A stretch of DNA of 26,234 nucleotides from assembly GCA_037442845.1 (NCBI GenBank), contig JBBIPL010000022.1, forward strand, positions 1 to 26,234, written 5' to 3'. Numbering within the stretch: position 1 is the stretch's first letter; each line of letters starts with the position of its first letter. The notes beneath the pieces are model-generated. The model ran no database searches. It saw only the letters and a program-made list of their open reading frames with translations, and had not been told where the DNA came from. Made by a program: the position numbers and the translations under genes. Positions 8,356-18,481 of this stretch are shown here, in pieces. The stretch comes from PFJX01 sp037442845 (GTDB lineage Bacteria; Pseudomonadota; Gammaproteobacteria; Burkholderiales; Thiobacillaceae).

Positions 8356-10415
8356 GTGCTCGCCACCGCCGCAAGCTACGCGCTGGGCGCGCTGGCCTTC
8401 GCCCTGCTGGCCGCGGCTTGGTGGATCAGCCACCGGCGCGGCAGCACGCGCGCCTACCGCCTGGAGATTCCCGCCGCCGTCACCGCCCTGTGGGCGGCGC
8501 TGGAAGTGGCGCGTACGCTCTTGCAGACCGGGCGCGAGCTGGTAGCTTTGGCGGAACTGGCGCGCAACCTGGCCTGGCTGTGGTTTCTCTGGCACAACAT
8601 CCGCGAACTGCGCGTCCAGAGCGCGGACGGCTTCGGCGCCGCCGGCCTCGGCCGCGCCCTCGTCCTGCTGGGCGCAGCGGCCCTGGCCGCGCAGGCCGCG
8701 GCCCTGGCGCATCCGCAGGGCACGCCGTCCTACCTGGCCTACGCCCTGTTCCCCACCCTGCTCGCCATCGCCGGCCTGGTGCTGGTGGAACAGCTCTACC
8801 GCAACGCCCTGCCGCAGGACCGCTGGCGTCTGAAATTCCTCTGCCTGGCGCTGGGCGGGCTGTTCGCCTTCGATTTCTATCTGTACTCCGAGGCCATGCT
8901 GTTCTCGGCCTATTCCCCCGACACCTGGGCGGCGCGCGGCGCGGTGAATGCCATGCTGGCGCCGCTGTTGTGGGTGTCCGCGCGCCGGCGCCCCAGGGAC
9001 AACTGGCCGGTGGTGATCTCCCACCGCATGGCCTTCCACACCATCGTCCTGCTTGGCGCCGGCATCTACCTCATGCTGATGGCGGCGGCCGGCTATTACA
9101 TCCGCATCGTCGGCGGCGACTGGGGCAACGTCCTGCAGTCGGTGTTCCTGTTCGGCGCCGGCGTGCTCCTGCTGGTGGTGTTCTTCTCCGGCGCCGCGCG
9201 CGCCCGCGTGCGGGTGTTCCTGTCCAAGCACTTCTTCCGCTACCGCTACGACTATCGCGAGGAGTGGCTGCGTTTCACCTCGCTGCTCAGCGAGGGCGAA
9301 CCCGGTTCCCAGGTCAACGAGCGCAGCCTGCAGGCCATGGCGCGCCTGGTCGACAGCCCCAAGGCGGCATTGTGGGCGCGCCAGGACGACGGCGGCCCGT
9401 TCCGCCGCGTCGCGCACTGGAACTGGTCCGATTTGGACGGCCAGATCGCCGCCGAGCATCCCCTGCTGGCCTTCATGGCACGCCGCCAGTGGGTGCTGGA
9501 CCTGAACGACTACCGCCTGCGCGACGACGCCTTCGAGGACGCCGCGCCGCCGGACTGGCTGCTCGCAAGCGAGGAAGCCTGGCTCATCATCCCGCTGTTC
9601 TGGCATGAACGCCTGATGGGCTTCGTGGTCCTCGCCCAGTCGCTGGGCAAGGCCAGCTTCAACTGGGAGATGAGCGACCTGCTGAAGACCGCGGCGCGCC
9701 AGGCCGCCGCCCACCTGGCGCAGGCCCGCGCCGCCGAGGCGCTGACCGTGGCGCGCCAGTTCGAGTCGTTCAACCGCGCCTCCGCCTTCGTCGTGCACGA
9801 CATCAAGAACCTGGTGGCGCAGCTCTCCCTGCTGCTGGCGAATGCCGCGAAACACAAGCACAAGCCGGAATTCCAGGAGGACATGCTCGCCACCATCGAA
9901 AGTTCGGTGGCGCGCATGAACCGCATGCTCGCCAAGCTGAGCGAGGCGCCGGACGCCAGCGCGACGGAACGCGTGGAACTGGATGATCTGCTCGACGAGG
10001 TGATCCGCTCCAAGCACGCTTTCAGCCTCAAGCCCAGCCTCGACAAGCAGGCCACCGGCTTGAGCGTGCGCGGCGACCGCGAGCGCCTGGTGCGGGTGAT
10101 CGGACACATCGTGCAGAACGCCATCGAGGCCACCCCGTACACCGGCCGGGTCGATGTTAAACTCGCGCGCCAGGACGACTGGGCGGTGATCAGCGTTACC
10201 GACACCGGCGCCGGCATGGACGAAACCTTCATCCGCGAGCGCCTGTTCCGCCCGTTCGCATCGACCAAGGGGACGGGCATGGGCATCGGCGCCTACGAAA
10301 GCAGAGCGTACATCGAGGAACTGGGAGGGGACATCCAGGTGACCAGCCAGCCCGGCCAGGGCGCCTGCTTCAGCATCCGCCTGCCCCTTCTGCCCGACGA
10401 GGAGAGCGCGACCCC

Positions 10416-10419
<4 letters not shown>
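8356..10419 (+). CDS. prsK: PEP-CTERM system sensor histidine kinase PrsK
   Basis: PrsK is the membrane sensor kinase that pairs with PrsR in genomes with exosortase/PEP-CTERM sorting (TIGR02916). The 687-residue product has about eight to nine hydrophobic helices in residues 1-280, a basic juxtamembrane stretch (KHFFRYRYDYREEW), a GAF-like domain (about 310-450), a dimerisation/phosphoacceptor helix with His481 in FVVHDIKNLVAQL, and an ATPase domain. The latter shows the N box around Asn588 (HIVQNAIEAT), the G1 box DTGAGMD, and the G2 box GMGIGAYESR. The start is GTG at 8356, right after the TAG of the sugar transferase gene, with AAGGGG upstream. Its stop overlaps the prsR ATG by four bases. 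The input signal is unknown. Confidence 0.93.
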
Positions 10420-11771
<1,352 letters not shown>

Positions 11772-11854
11772 CCGCCATGGCACCACGCAACCCGCATCGG
11801 CAACCTGTATGCCCGCGCGCCCATCCTTCCGCCACGAATTGATCGAGTCCACCC

Positions 11855-14671
11855 ATGCCACGTAGACACAGCCGGAATCCCCTGAAAAAACTGCAAGCCC
11901 ATCTCCCCAAACTGCTGGCGGCGCTGGCGGGCTCGGCGGTCCTCGCCGGAGGCGCCTACATCGCCTTGAGGCAATCGCCGGAGGAGCATTTCCAGGCGGG
12001 AAGCGCCCTGTTCCAGCAAGGCGACATGAAGGGCGCGGCCATCGAACTGAAAAACAGCCTGCAAGCCGATCCGAACAACGCCGCCGCCCGTTTCCTGCTC
12101 GGGCGGGTGCATTTCGTCAATGGCGATTTCGCGGCCGCGGAGAAGGAACTGCGCATGGCACGCGACCTGGGTTCGAAGGAAGCGGATCTGGAACCGCTGC
12201 TGGCCCGCGCCTTGCTTCAGATCAACCAGCCGCGGCGCATCCTCGATGAAATCCGCGCGCGGGAGGAGTACTCCGTCGAGGTCAACGCGGCCATCCTCGC
12301 CCTGCGCGCGCGCGCGCACCTGCTGCTAAAGGAATCCGTGGCGGCCGACAAGGAGCTGGGCAAGGCCAGGGACCTCTCTCCGGATCACCCGGAGGTGCTG
12401 GTGTCCCTCGCCTACGCCGCCCTCTCCGACCAGAATCTGCAAGCGGCCCTGGAACTGGTGGACCAGGCGCTGGCGAAAGCGGACGCACGCGCCGACCTGT
12501 GGATCATGCAAGGCGACCTGCTGCGCGCGGCAAGCCGCACCCCGGAGGCGGCGCAAGCCTACGCCAAGGCGCTCGCCCTGGATCCCGCGAACGGCCCCGC
12601 GCGCCTGGCCAGCGCCCAACTGCACCTGGAAAACAATGACCTGGACAAGGCCGAGGCGGATCTCAAGCTACTGCTCAAACACGCGCCCAACAGCCTGTTC
12701 GGACGCCATCTGGATGCCTTCATCGACTTCCGCCGCGGCCGCCACGCCGAAGCCAACGCCAAGCTACAGGACATCCTGCGCGCCGCCCCGACCTTCCTGC
12801 CCGCCCAGTTGCTCGCCGGCGCCACCAGCCTGGCCCTGGGCAACCGCGAGGCCGCCAAGTCGCACCTCAACAAAGTGCTGGAGGCCGCCCCGGACCATGC
12901 CCTGGCGCGCAAACTCATGGCGGCGACCCTGACCGAGCTGGGCGAGGTGGATCAGGCCAAGCATCTTCTGAGCGGCTTCGAGGCAGCCGGCAACGATCCT
13001 CTGCTCAACACCCTGCGCGGCGAACTCGCCTTGCGCCAGGGCGATTTCGCCCAGGCCCGCAAACAGTTGGAGGCGATGGGCGAGGCGGCGCCGCAAACCG
13101 CGAAATATTTCACCGACCTGGCGGCCAGCCGCATGGGCAGCGGCGACGAAGCGGGCGCCATCGCGGCGTTGACGAAGGCCGCCGAGCTGGACACGACATC
13201 GGCCCGGCCGGACGCCCTGCTGGTCATGACCCATGTGCGCGAGAAGCGCTTCGCCGAAGCCGACAAGGTCGTGGACAAGCTCGAAAAAGAGCGCCCTGAC
13301 GACCCGCTCGTGCACAACCTGCGCGGCACCATCCACATCGCCCGCGAGGACAAGACGCGGGCGCGGGCTAGCCTGAGCAAGGCCCTGCAGATCAAGCCCG
13401 ACTATTTCCCCGCCGCCTCCAATCTCGCCCTGCTGGACATGATGGACAAGGACCACAAGGCGGCGCGCGCGCGCTTCGAGCAACTGCTCAAGCACGCACC
13501 CGCCGAGAGCCGCGCCTGGCTCGCCCTGGCGGCCCTCGACGCGCGCGAGAACAACGAGGCGGGCTATCTGAAGAACCTCGAACAGGCCAAGAAGGCGAAC
13601 AGCAAGAATCCCCAGGCGCATGCCCTGCTCAGCCGCTACTGGCTGGGCAAGCAGGACGGCGGCAAGGCCCTGGCCGCGGCGCGCGACGGCCTGACCGCGA
13701 CCGGTTTGCCGGAATTCCACGAGCTCGTCGGCCTGGCGCAAATCCAGCAGAAGGATCCGCTCAGCGCCCAATCCACCTTCTCGCGCTGGGCGGAACTCTC
13801 CCCGGCCAACCCACTCGCCCACTTCCGTCTGGCCCAGGCGCAAATCACCAACAAGGAGCGGGAGGCCGCCCTCAAGTCGCTGGACAAGGCCCTGTCCCTG
13901 CGCGCCGATTTCACCGAGGCGGTGATGAGCAAGGCCCTGCTCTTGGTGGAAGCGGGACGCTCGGCGGAAGCCCTCAAGCTGGCGCGCGGCTTGCAGGCCG
14001 GCGCGCCGAAGAACGCGGCGGGCTACCTGGTGGAGGCGGAGGTCCATCTCGCCGACAAGAAATTCGCCGAAGCCGCAAAACTGTTCGCGAAATCCGCCGA
14101 ACTCAGCGGCCAGGGGCAGGCGCTGGGTCGCGCCTATCAAGCCTACGCCCGCGCGAATCAGGCGGCGCAGGGGGAGCGCTTGCTGACGCAATGGTTGAAC
14201 AACAAGCCCAAGGACGCCATGGTCCGGCACATCCTGGCGTCCGCCCAGCTATCCGGCAAGCAACTGCAGGAAGCCGCGCAGAACTATCGCCTGCTGGTCG
14301 GCGCCAACCCCAAGGATGTGATCGCCCTCAACAACCTGGCCTGGATACTGGGGGAACTGAAGGATCCCCAGGCCCTGACCTACGCGGAACAGGCCCTCAA
14401 GCTGGCCCCCAAGGATGGCGGGGTGCTGGACACCTACGGCTGGCAGCTGGTCCTCGCCGGCCAGGCGAAGAAGGCCTTGCCCTACCTGCGCGAGGCCGTG
14501 AAGGCGCAGCCCAACAATGCGGAACTCCGCTGGCATCTCGCGGTCGCGCTGGAAAACAGCGGCGACAAGGCCGCCGCCCTGGAGGAACTCGACCGCCTGC
14601 TGACCAGCCGCATGGAGTTCCCGCAGAAGGCGCAGGCCCAGGCCTTGTTCGACCGCCTGAAGGGCCGCTGA
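11855..14671 (+). CDS. prsT: PEP-CTERM system TPR-repeat protein PrsT
   Basis: PrsT (TIGR02917) is a very large tetratricopeptide-repeat protein of the PEP-CTERM/exopolysaccharide machinery, probably an assembly scaffold at the periplasmic face. The 938-residue product has a basic N-terminus, one hydrophobic segment (about 18-38), then TPR units from about residue 43 to the C-terminus; examples are GDMKGAAIELKNSLQADPNN and KPDYFPAASNLALLDMMDKD. Family members are described as lipoproteins, but this one has no lipobox and no cysteine anywhere in the chain, so it is more likely held by an uncleaved signal anchor or secreted. It starts 83 bases after prsR. No clear promoter is visible in that gap, so it is probably in the same operon. 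Confidence 0.9.
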   Translation: MPRRHSRNPLKKLQAHLPKLLAALAGSAVLAGGAYIALRQSPEEHFQAGSALFQQGDMKGAAIELKNSLQADPNNAAARFLLGRVHFVNGDFAAAEKELRMARDLGSKEADLEPLLARALLQINQPRRILDEIRAREEYSVEVNAAILALRARAHLLLKESVAADKELGKARDLSPDHPEVLVSLAYAALSDQNLQAALELVDQALAKADARADLWIMQGDLLRAASRTPEAAQAYAKALALDPANGPARLASAQLHLENNDLDKAEADLKLLLKHAPNSLFGRHLDAFIDFRRGRHAEANAKLQDILRAAPTFLPAQLLAGATSLALGNREAAKSHLNKVLEAAPDHALARKLMAATLTELGEVDQAKHLLSGFEAAGNDPLLNTLRGELALRQGDFAQARKQLEAMGEAAPQTAKYFTDLAASRMGSGDEAGAIAALTKAAELDTTSARPDALLVMTHVREKRFAEADKVVDKLEKERPDDPLVHNLRGTIHIAREDKTRARASLSKALQIKPDYFPAASNLALLDMMDKDHKAARARFEQLLKHAPAESRAWLALAALDARENNEAGYLKNLEQAKKANSKNPQAHALLSRYWLGKQDGGKALAAARDGLTATGLPEFHELVGLAQIQQKDPLSAQSTFSRWAELSPANPLAHFRLAQAQITNKEREAALKSLDKALSLRADFTEAVMSKALLLVEAGRSAEALKLARGLQAGAPKNAAGYLVEAEVHLADKKFAEAAKLFAKSAELSGQGQALGRAYQAYARANQAAQGERLLTQWLNNKPKDAMVRHILASAQLSGKQLQEAAQNYRLLVGANPKDVIALNNLAWILGELKDPQALTYAEQALKLAPKDGGVLDTYGWQLVLAGQAKKALPYLREAVKAQPNNAELRWHLAVALENSGDKAAALEELDRLLTSRMEFPQKAQAQALFDRLKGR

Positions 14672-14680
14672 GGACGCCGC

Positions 14681-15748
14681 ATGGACAGGCTGCAGCACAT
14701 CCTCGACGCCGCGCGCTGGGCGCCCAGCGGCGACAACACCCAGCCCTGGCGTTTCGAGATCGTCGACGCCGGCCGCCTGATCGTGCATGGTTTCGACACC
14801 CGTGAGCACTGCGTCTATGACCTGGATGGGCACGCCAGCCAGCTCGCCATCGGCTGCCTGCTGGAAACCCTGGCGATCGCCGCGAGCGAGCATGGACTGC
14901 GCGCCGAGTTCGCCCGCCGCCCCGACACGCCCGAGCACCGGCCAACCCTGGAGGTCGCCCTCACCCCCGACGCGGGCATCGTCGCGGACCCGCTGATCGC
15001 GTGCATCCGCGAACGCCGCGTGCAGCGCCGGGCGATGTCCACGCAACCGATCGGAGCCGCGGCCAGGGAAACCCTCGAACGTTCCCTCTCACCAGGCTTC
15101 CAGGTGGTGTGGAAGGAAACCACGCGGGAGAGATGGTCGCTGGCCCGGCTGATGTTCGCCAACGCCTACGTCCGCCTGACCACGCCGGAAGCCTATCGGG
15201 TGCATCGCGACGTCATCGAGTGGAACAGCCGCTTCAGCGAAACGCGCATTCCCGATCAGGCCGTCGGCGCCGATCCCCTCACCCTCAAGCTCATGCGCTG
15301 GGCCATGCACAGTTGGGAACGGGTGGATTTTCTCAACCGCTATCTGATGGGAACGCTCATGCCCAGGTTGCAGATGGACCTGCTGCCCGGCCTGGCCTGC
15401 GGCGCCCATTTCGCCATCGTCGCGGCCAAACCGCCGGTGGACGTGGACGACTACCTCGCCGCCGGACGTCAGGTGCAGCGCTTCTGGCTCAACGCGACCC
15501 GCCTGGGACTGGAGGTGCAGCCGGAAATGACGCCGCTCATCTTCTCCAGGTACGTGCGTGAAGGCCGGGCATTCACCCGCCTAAACCGCCCCCGGGAAAT
15601 CGCCACCGAACTCGCCGGCCGTCTGGCCGCCGAGTTCGCGCCGATCGATCCGGCGCGACTGGCGTTCCTCGGCCGCATCGGCGCCGGGCCGCAAGCCACG
15701 GCGCGCTCGACCCGCCTGTCGGTGGAGCGGCTGCTGCACTCCGATTGA
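14681..15748 (+). CDS. Nitroreductase-like flavoprotein linked to prsT
   Basis: The 355-residue soluble protein has a nitroreductase-type FMN-binding N-terminus, AARWAPSGDNTQPWRFEI at about residues 10-27, matching the AP(S/T)G.N.QPW.F pattern. A C-terminal segment HFAIVAAKPPVDVDDYLAAGRQVQRFWLNATRLGLEVQPE matches the second half of the same fold. It is therefore probably an FMN-dependent oxidoreductase, but no substrate can be inferred. It is longer than a typical nitroreductase, with an insert around 125-240, as in the family sometimes labelled MoeY- or Acg-like. It begins nine bases after prsT with GAGG upstream, so it is in the prs operon. It converges with the outer-membrane gene, 11 bases between stops. 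Confidence 0.72.
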   Translation: MDRLQHILDAARWAPSGDNTQPWRFEIVDAGRLIVHGFDTREHCVYDLDGHASQLAIGCLLETLAIAASEHGLRAEFARRPDTPEHRPTLEVALTPDAGIVADPLIACIRERRVQRRAMSTQPIGAAARETLERSLSPGFQVVWKETTRERWSLARLMFANAYVRLTTPEAYRVHRDVIEWNSRFSETRIPDQAVGADPLTLKLMRWAMHSWERVDFLNRYLMGTLMPRLQMDLLPGLACGAHFAIVAAKPPVDVDDYLAAGRQVQRFWLNATRLGLEVQPEMTPLIFSRYVREGRAFTRLNRPREIATELAGRLAAEFAPIDPARLAFLGRIGAGPQATARSTRLSVERLLHSD

Positions 15749-15759
15749 GGCGTAGCAGG

Positions 15760-17325
15760 TCAGAAGGTGTAGCGCACTTCCGTGTACACCCGATCGCGGT
15801 CGCCGAAGCGCCCGAACAGGTGATCACCGGAGAACACGTCAACGCCGAACGTCGCCCGCCAGTTGCCGTCCATCCTCCAGTTCATCTTGAACTGGGCCAG
15901 CCAGTCCCGGTGATCGAGACTGCTGAACAGGCGCAGGTCGGTTTCCAGGCGGGGGTGCAGCGCCTTGGTGGTATGGCTGAGGGACAGGCCGCTCTCCACC
16001 TTGTCCGCCAGCAGATCCGAATTCCGACCGGGGATGCGCTGCTGATAGAACTGCACGTTGAATCGCGTCTCCTGCGGAAAACTCCATTCCAGACCGACGA
16101 TGTAATCCAGCTTGTTCTGCCTGAGCAGACCATCGGCGTCGGCGGGATCGGCGGTGTACATCTGCTTGCCCGAGGTATGGACCGCCTCGGCCTTCAGCAC
16201 CATGGCGCCCAGGTCCTTGGCGGTGGTGAAGCCCCATTGCTGAATGCGTTTGTGGATCGGTCGGAAGGTGACCACCGACCCCACCTGGGAAACCCGCTCG
16301 AAAGCTGGCGAGGAATCGTTCGAACTGTAAAAAAACAGGGCCATGTCCCACCCATCCTTTAAATACGACAGACGAGCGCCATAGGCGGAATCGTCCAGAC
16401 CCTTGGGCTGATCTTCCGAGAGGATGTTGGCGGTGATGCCGGGCGGCGGCATGAAAGGATAGAACTCCGCTCCGGGCTTGCCGATCTCGTTGTAACTCAT
16501 GTGGGGAATCCACACCAGTTCGCCATGGAAATCCCCCTTGAAATACTCGGCGCGGGCGGCCCACTGGGGGATGCGGACCATGTCGAATTCGCGCAAGGCC
16601 AACTCGCGCATATCCTTGGCGGAGACGACGTCGGCGAAGAACAGGCCCACCATCTCCCCCCAGATGATGTGCTGGCGGCCGAGGCGGAATTCCCAGTCAT
16701 CCAGGTTGAAATCCACGTAGGCCTCGCGGATGCCGGCCTGTAGACGCTGATCGTCGCGCACGCGGGAAGGGTAGAAATCGGTCAGGTCGTAGATCGGGTC
16801 GTAGCTCAATTGTCCGCCCAGTTTCCAGGCCACGCCCCCGCTGCGCCCGGTGGCGGAGACATCCAGGGTGTTCTCGAACTTGGACCAGTGCCTGGGTTTG
16901 GCGTAGGTGTAGGCCAGGCGATTCTGAAAGAACCCCGAGATGCGCGCCTGTCCGCCATCCTTCGGCGCCACCCCTGTCTTCGCCCCGGGCGCGGCCGCGA
17001 CGGGGCTGACCGGCAACGCATCGTCGGGCCGGGCGATGTCCTTGTCGAGGAACAAATCGTCCAGGGAAGCGGGCTCTCGCTCCGCGGCGGACTCCGCCGA
17101 GCCGGCAGAGACGAACAAATCGTCCAGCGACCCGGGTTCCTTCGCTTCGGCGGGCTTGGCATCCAGGAACAGATCGTCCAGGGATTGCGGCTCGCCGGCC
17201 GGTTTCGCGCCCGCGGCCAGCCCAGGCTCCGCCGTGGCGGCGATGACGATGGCGAGCAGGCAAAGGCCGCCCGCCCGGTTCACGCCGGCTTTCCGGCTGC
17301 TTGTTTCTCGGTTGGCTGACGACAC
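15760..17325 (-). CDS. DUF1302-like outer-membrane beta-barrel protein with EPxSLDDLF repeats
   Basis: The 521-residue product has a signal peptide (hydrophobic 20-32, likely cleavage near GLAA-G at 38-39) and a linker (about 40-127). A long alternating beta-barrel region follows (about 128-521) and ends in Phe (VRYTF), the signal for outer-membrane insertion. RLGRQHIIWGEMVGLFF and the surrounding residues resemble DUF1302 outer-membrane proteins, which accompany lipid or hydrophobic-compound transport modules. The linker carries three copies of EPxSLDDLF, at 45-53, 63-71 and 84-92. GTG is the start (17325-17323), chosen because AGGAGGTA lies three bases upstream and overlaps the stop of the FHA-ABC gene, which shows tight coupling. 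The role as exit channel or acceptor for the exporter is inference. Confidence 0.82.
   Translation of the reverse strand: MSSANRETSSRKAGVNRAGGLCLLAIVIAATAEPGLAAGAKPAGEPQSLDDLFLDAKPAEAKEPGSLDDLFVSAGSAESAAEREPASLDDLFLDKDIARPDDALPVSPVAAAPGAKTGVAPKDGGQARISGFFQNRLAYTYAKPRHWSKFENTLDVSATGRSGGVAWKLGGQLSYDPIYDLTDFYPSRVRDDQRLQAGIREAYVDFNLDDWEFRLGRQHIIWGEMVGLFFADVVSAKDMRELALREFDMVRIPQWAARAEYFKGDFHGELVWIPHMSYNEIGKPGAEFYPFMPPPGITANILSEDQPKGLDDSAYGARLSYLKDGWDMALFFYSSNDSSPAFERVSQVGSVVTFRPIHKRIQQWGFTTAKDLGAMVLKAEAVHTSGKQMYTADPADADGLLRQNKLDYIVGLEWSFPQETRFNVQFYQQRIPGRNSDLLADKVESGLSLSHTTKALHPRLETDLRLFSSLDHRDWLAQFKMNWRMDGNWRATFGVDVFSGDHLFGRFGDRDRVYTEVRYTF
17050..17193 (-). repeat. Three EPxSLDDLF-coding repeats in the DUF1302-like gene
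   Basis: The N-terminal linker of the outer-membrane protein encodes EPQSLDDLFLD, EPGSLDDLFVS and EPASLDDLFLD, spaced 18 and 21 residues apart. The repeats are also visible as DNA: near-identical GAACAAATCGTCCAG-like stretches on the plus strand at about 17050, 17113 and 17167. The intervening Ala/Lys/Glu/Pro linkers are not conserved. This suggests repeated short linear binding motifs rather than part of a folded domain. Confidence 0.85.
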
Positions 17326-17333
17326 GCTACCTC

Positions 17334-18317
17334 CTATTCAACGATTTGTCCGTCGGAGAGTTCCACGACCCGGTCCGCAATTTCCATCACCCGCGGATCG
17401 TGGGTGGAAAAAATGAAAGTCGTGCCATCCCGCTGATTCAACTCGCGCATCAGCTTAAGGATGTCCTCGCCGGTCTTGCGGTCCAGATTGGCCGTCGGCT
17501 CGTCGGCCAGGATGATGCGGGGCCGGGTGGCCAGGGCGCGGGCGATCGCCACGCGCTGACGCTGACCGCCGCTGAGCTCGTTGGGTCGGTGCCCCGCGAA
17601 TCGTTCCAGGCCGACGGCCCGCAGCGCATGCTCCGCCCGCTCCCGCCGTACATCCTTGCTCACGTCCTTCTTCTGCAGCAGGGGATATTCCACGTTCTCC
17701 CGCGCGGACAGCACCGGCAGCAGATTGAAGGTCTGGAACACGAAGCCGAGCGTGTTCAGCCTCAGATCGGCCAGTTCGTCGGCGCTCCTGCTGCCCACGT
17801 CCTGGCCATGGATGCGCACGCTGCCCGAGGAGGGTGAATCGATGCAGCCGATCATGTTGAGCAGGGTGGACTTGCCGCTGCCCGAGGGGCCGGCCAACGC
17901 CAGGAACTCCCCCTGGAACACGGTCAGGGAAACCTTGCGCAGGGCGGTCACGGTCTGCTTGCCCAGGGCATACTCCCGGCTGACTTCCTGGATTTCCACC
18001 ACCCGCTCGGCGGAGCGGGCCTCCGCCTCCACGTCGATCATGAATTGCAGATGAAAAGGGGGGATGTGGATATGGTCCCCGTCGCGCAACTGCTCGCGCT
18101 GGATTTTTTCCCGGTTGAGATGCACCCCGGCGCGGCTTTCCAGATCCTCCAGGAAATACAGGCCGTCGTTGCGGGTCAGCCTGGCGTGGCGGCGGCTGAC
18201 GGCAACGTCCGTCAATTGGATGTCGCACTCGTGCGAGCGGCCGATCAGCAGCGTCGGCTTGTACAGGGGGATGCTGCGCACGACCTGCTGGTCCTGCCAG
18301 ATCAGGATTCTCGCCAT
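17334..18317 (-). CDS. FHA-domain/ABC transporter ATP-binding fusion protein (LolD/MacB type)
   Basis: The 327-residue cytoplasmic protein joins a forkhead-associated domain to an ABC ATPase. The FHA part (about 1-95) shows the phosphothreonine-binding pattern: Gly26-Arg27, Ser41-Arg42-x-His44 and LEDLESRAGVHLN with Asn68. The ATPase part (about 105-327) has Walker A GPSGSGKST at 143-151, Q-loop Gln195, signature LSGGQ at 248-252, Walker B IILADEP at 268-274 and H-loop His306. Spacing and sequence are those of the LolD/MacB/FtsE class, which work with FtsX-fold permeases. Two such permeases are encoded nearby on the same strand. Its stop overlaps the ribosome binding site of the outer-membrane gene. 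The FHA fusion suggests control by Ser/Thr phosphorylation (inference). Confidence 0.9.
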   Translation of the reverse strand: MARILIWQDQQVVRSIPLYKPTLLIGRSHECDIQLTDVAVSRRHARLTRNDGLYFLEDLESRAGVHLNREKIQREQLRDGDHIHIPPFHLQFMIDVEAEARSAERVVEIQEVSREYALGKQTVTALRKVSLTVFQGEFLALAGPSGSGKSTLLNMIGCIDSPSSGSVRIHGQDVGSRSADELADLRLNTLGFVFQTFNLLPVLSARENVEYPLLQKKDVSKDVRRERAEHALRAVGLERFAGHRPNELSGGQRQRVAIARALATRPRIILADEPTANLDRKTGEDILKLMRELNQRDGTTFIFSTHDPRVMEIADRVVELSDGQIVE

Positions 18318-18481
18318 GGAATGACCCGTTAAACCTCTATGCGATATCGGCGATCGATCGAATATCTGTAATGTCCAGCCCGCTCATGCGGCGACGCGCC
18401 CGAATGACGGCAATATAATACAGACGACGCAGGCCCGTTCAGTGATCGCTGGGGCTTGCGCACTGGATGAGGAGAATCGAC
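18318..18481. promoter_or_regulatory. Divergent promoter region between FHA-ABC and LolA-like genes
   Basis: The 164-base gap lies between divergent genes. On the plus strand a perfect TATAAT occurs at 18414-18419, 62 bases before the LolA-like ATG. The -35 position 17 bases upstream reads GCGACG, only three matches to consensus, so activator help is likely. GAGGAG at 18469-18474 is the ribosome binding site of the LolA-like gene. For the minus strand no convincing hexamers were found. Confidence 0.45.

Noticed and set aside
8206..10107. 633-codon minus-strand frame opposite prsK
   Set aside because: Composition is that of antisense of a GC-rich gene (His, Gln, Gly, Arg) and prsK has every kinase box in order.
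11777..11793. Possible sigma-54 promoter before prsT (TGGCACCACGCAACC)
   Set aside because: TGGCAC matches, but the bases ten after GG are CC rather than GC, and no TTGC-like -12 element is present. No box lies upstream.
18351..18360. Palindrome CGATCGATCG in the FHA-ABC/LolA-like gap
   Set aside because: A simple CGAT tandem; the symmetry does not extend beyond ten bases.
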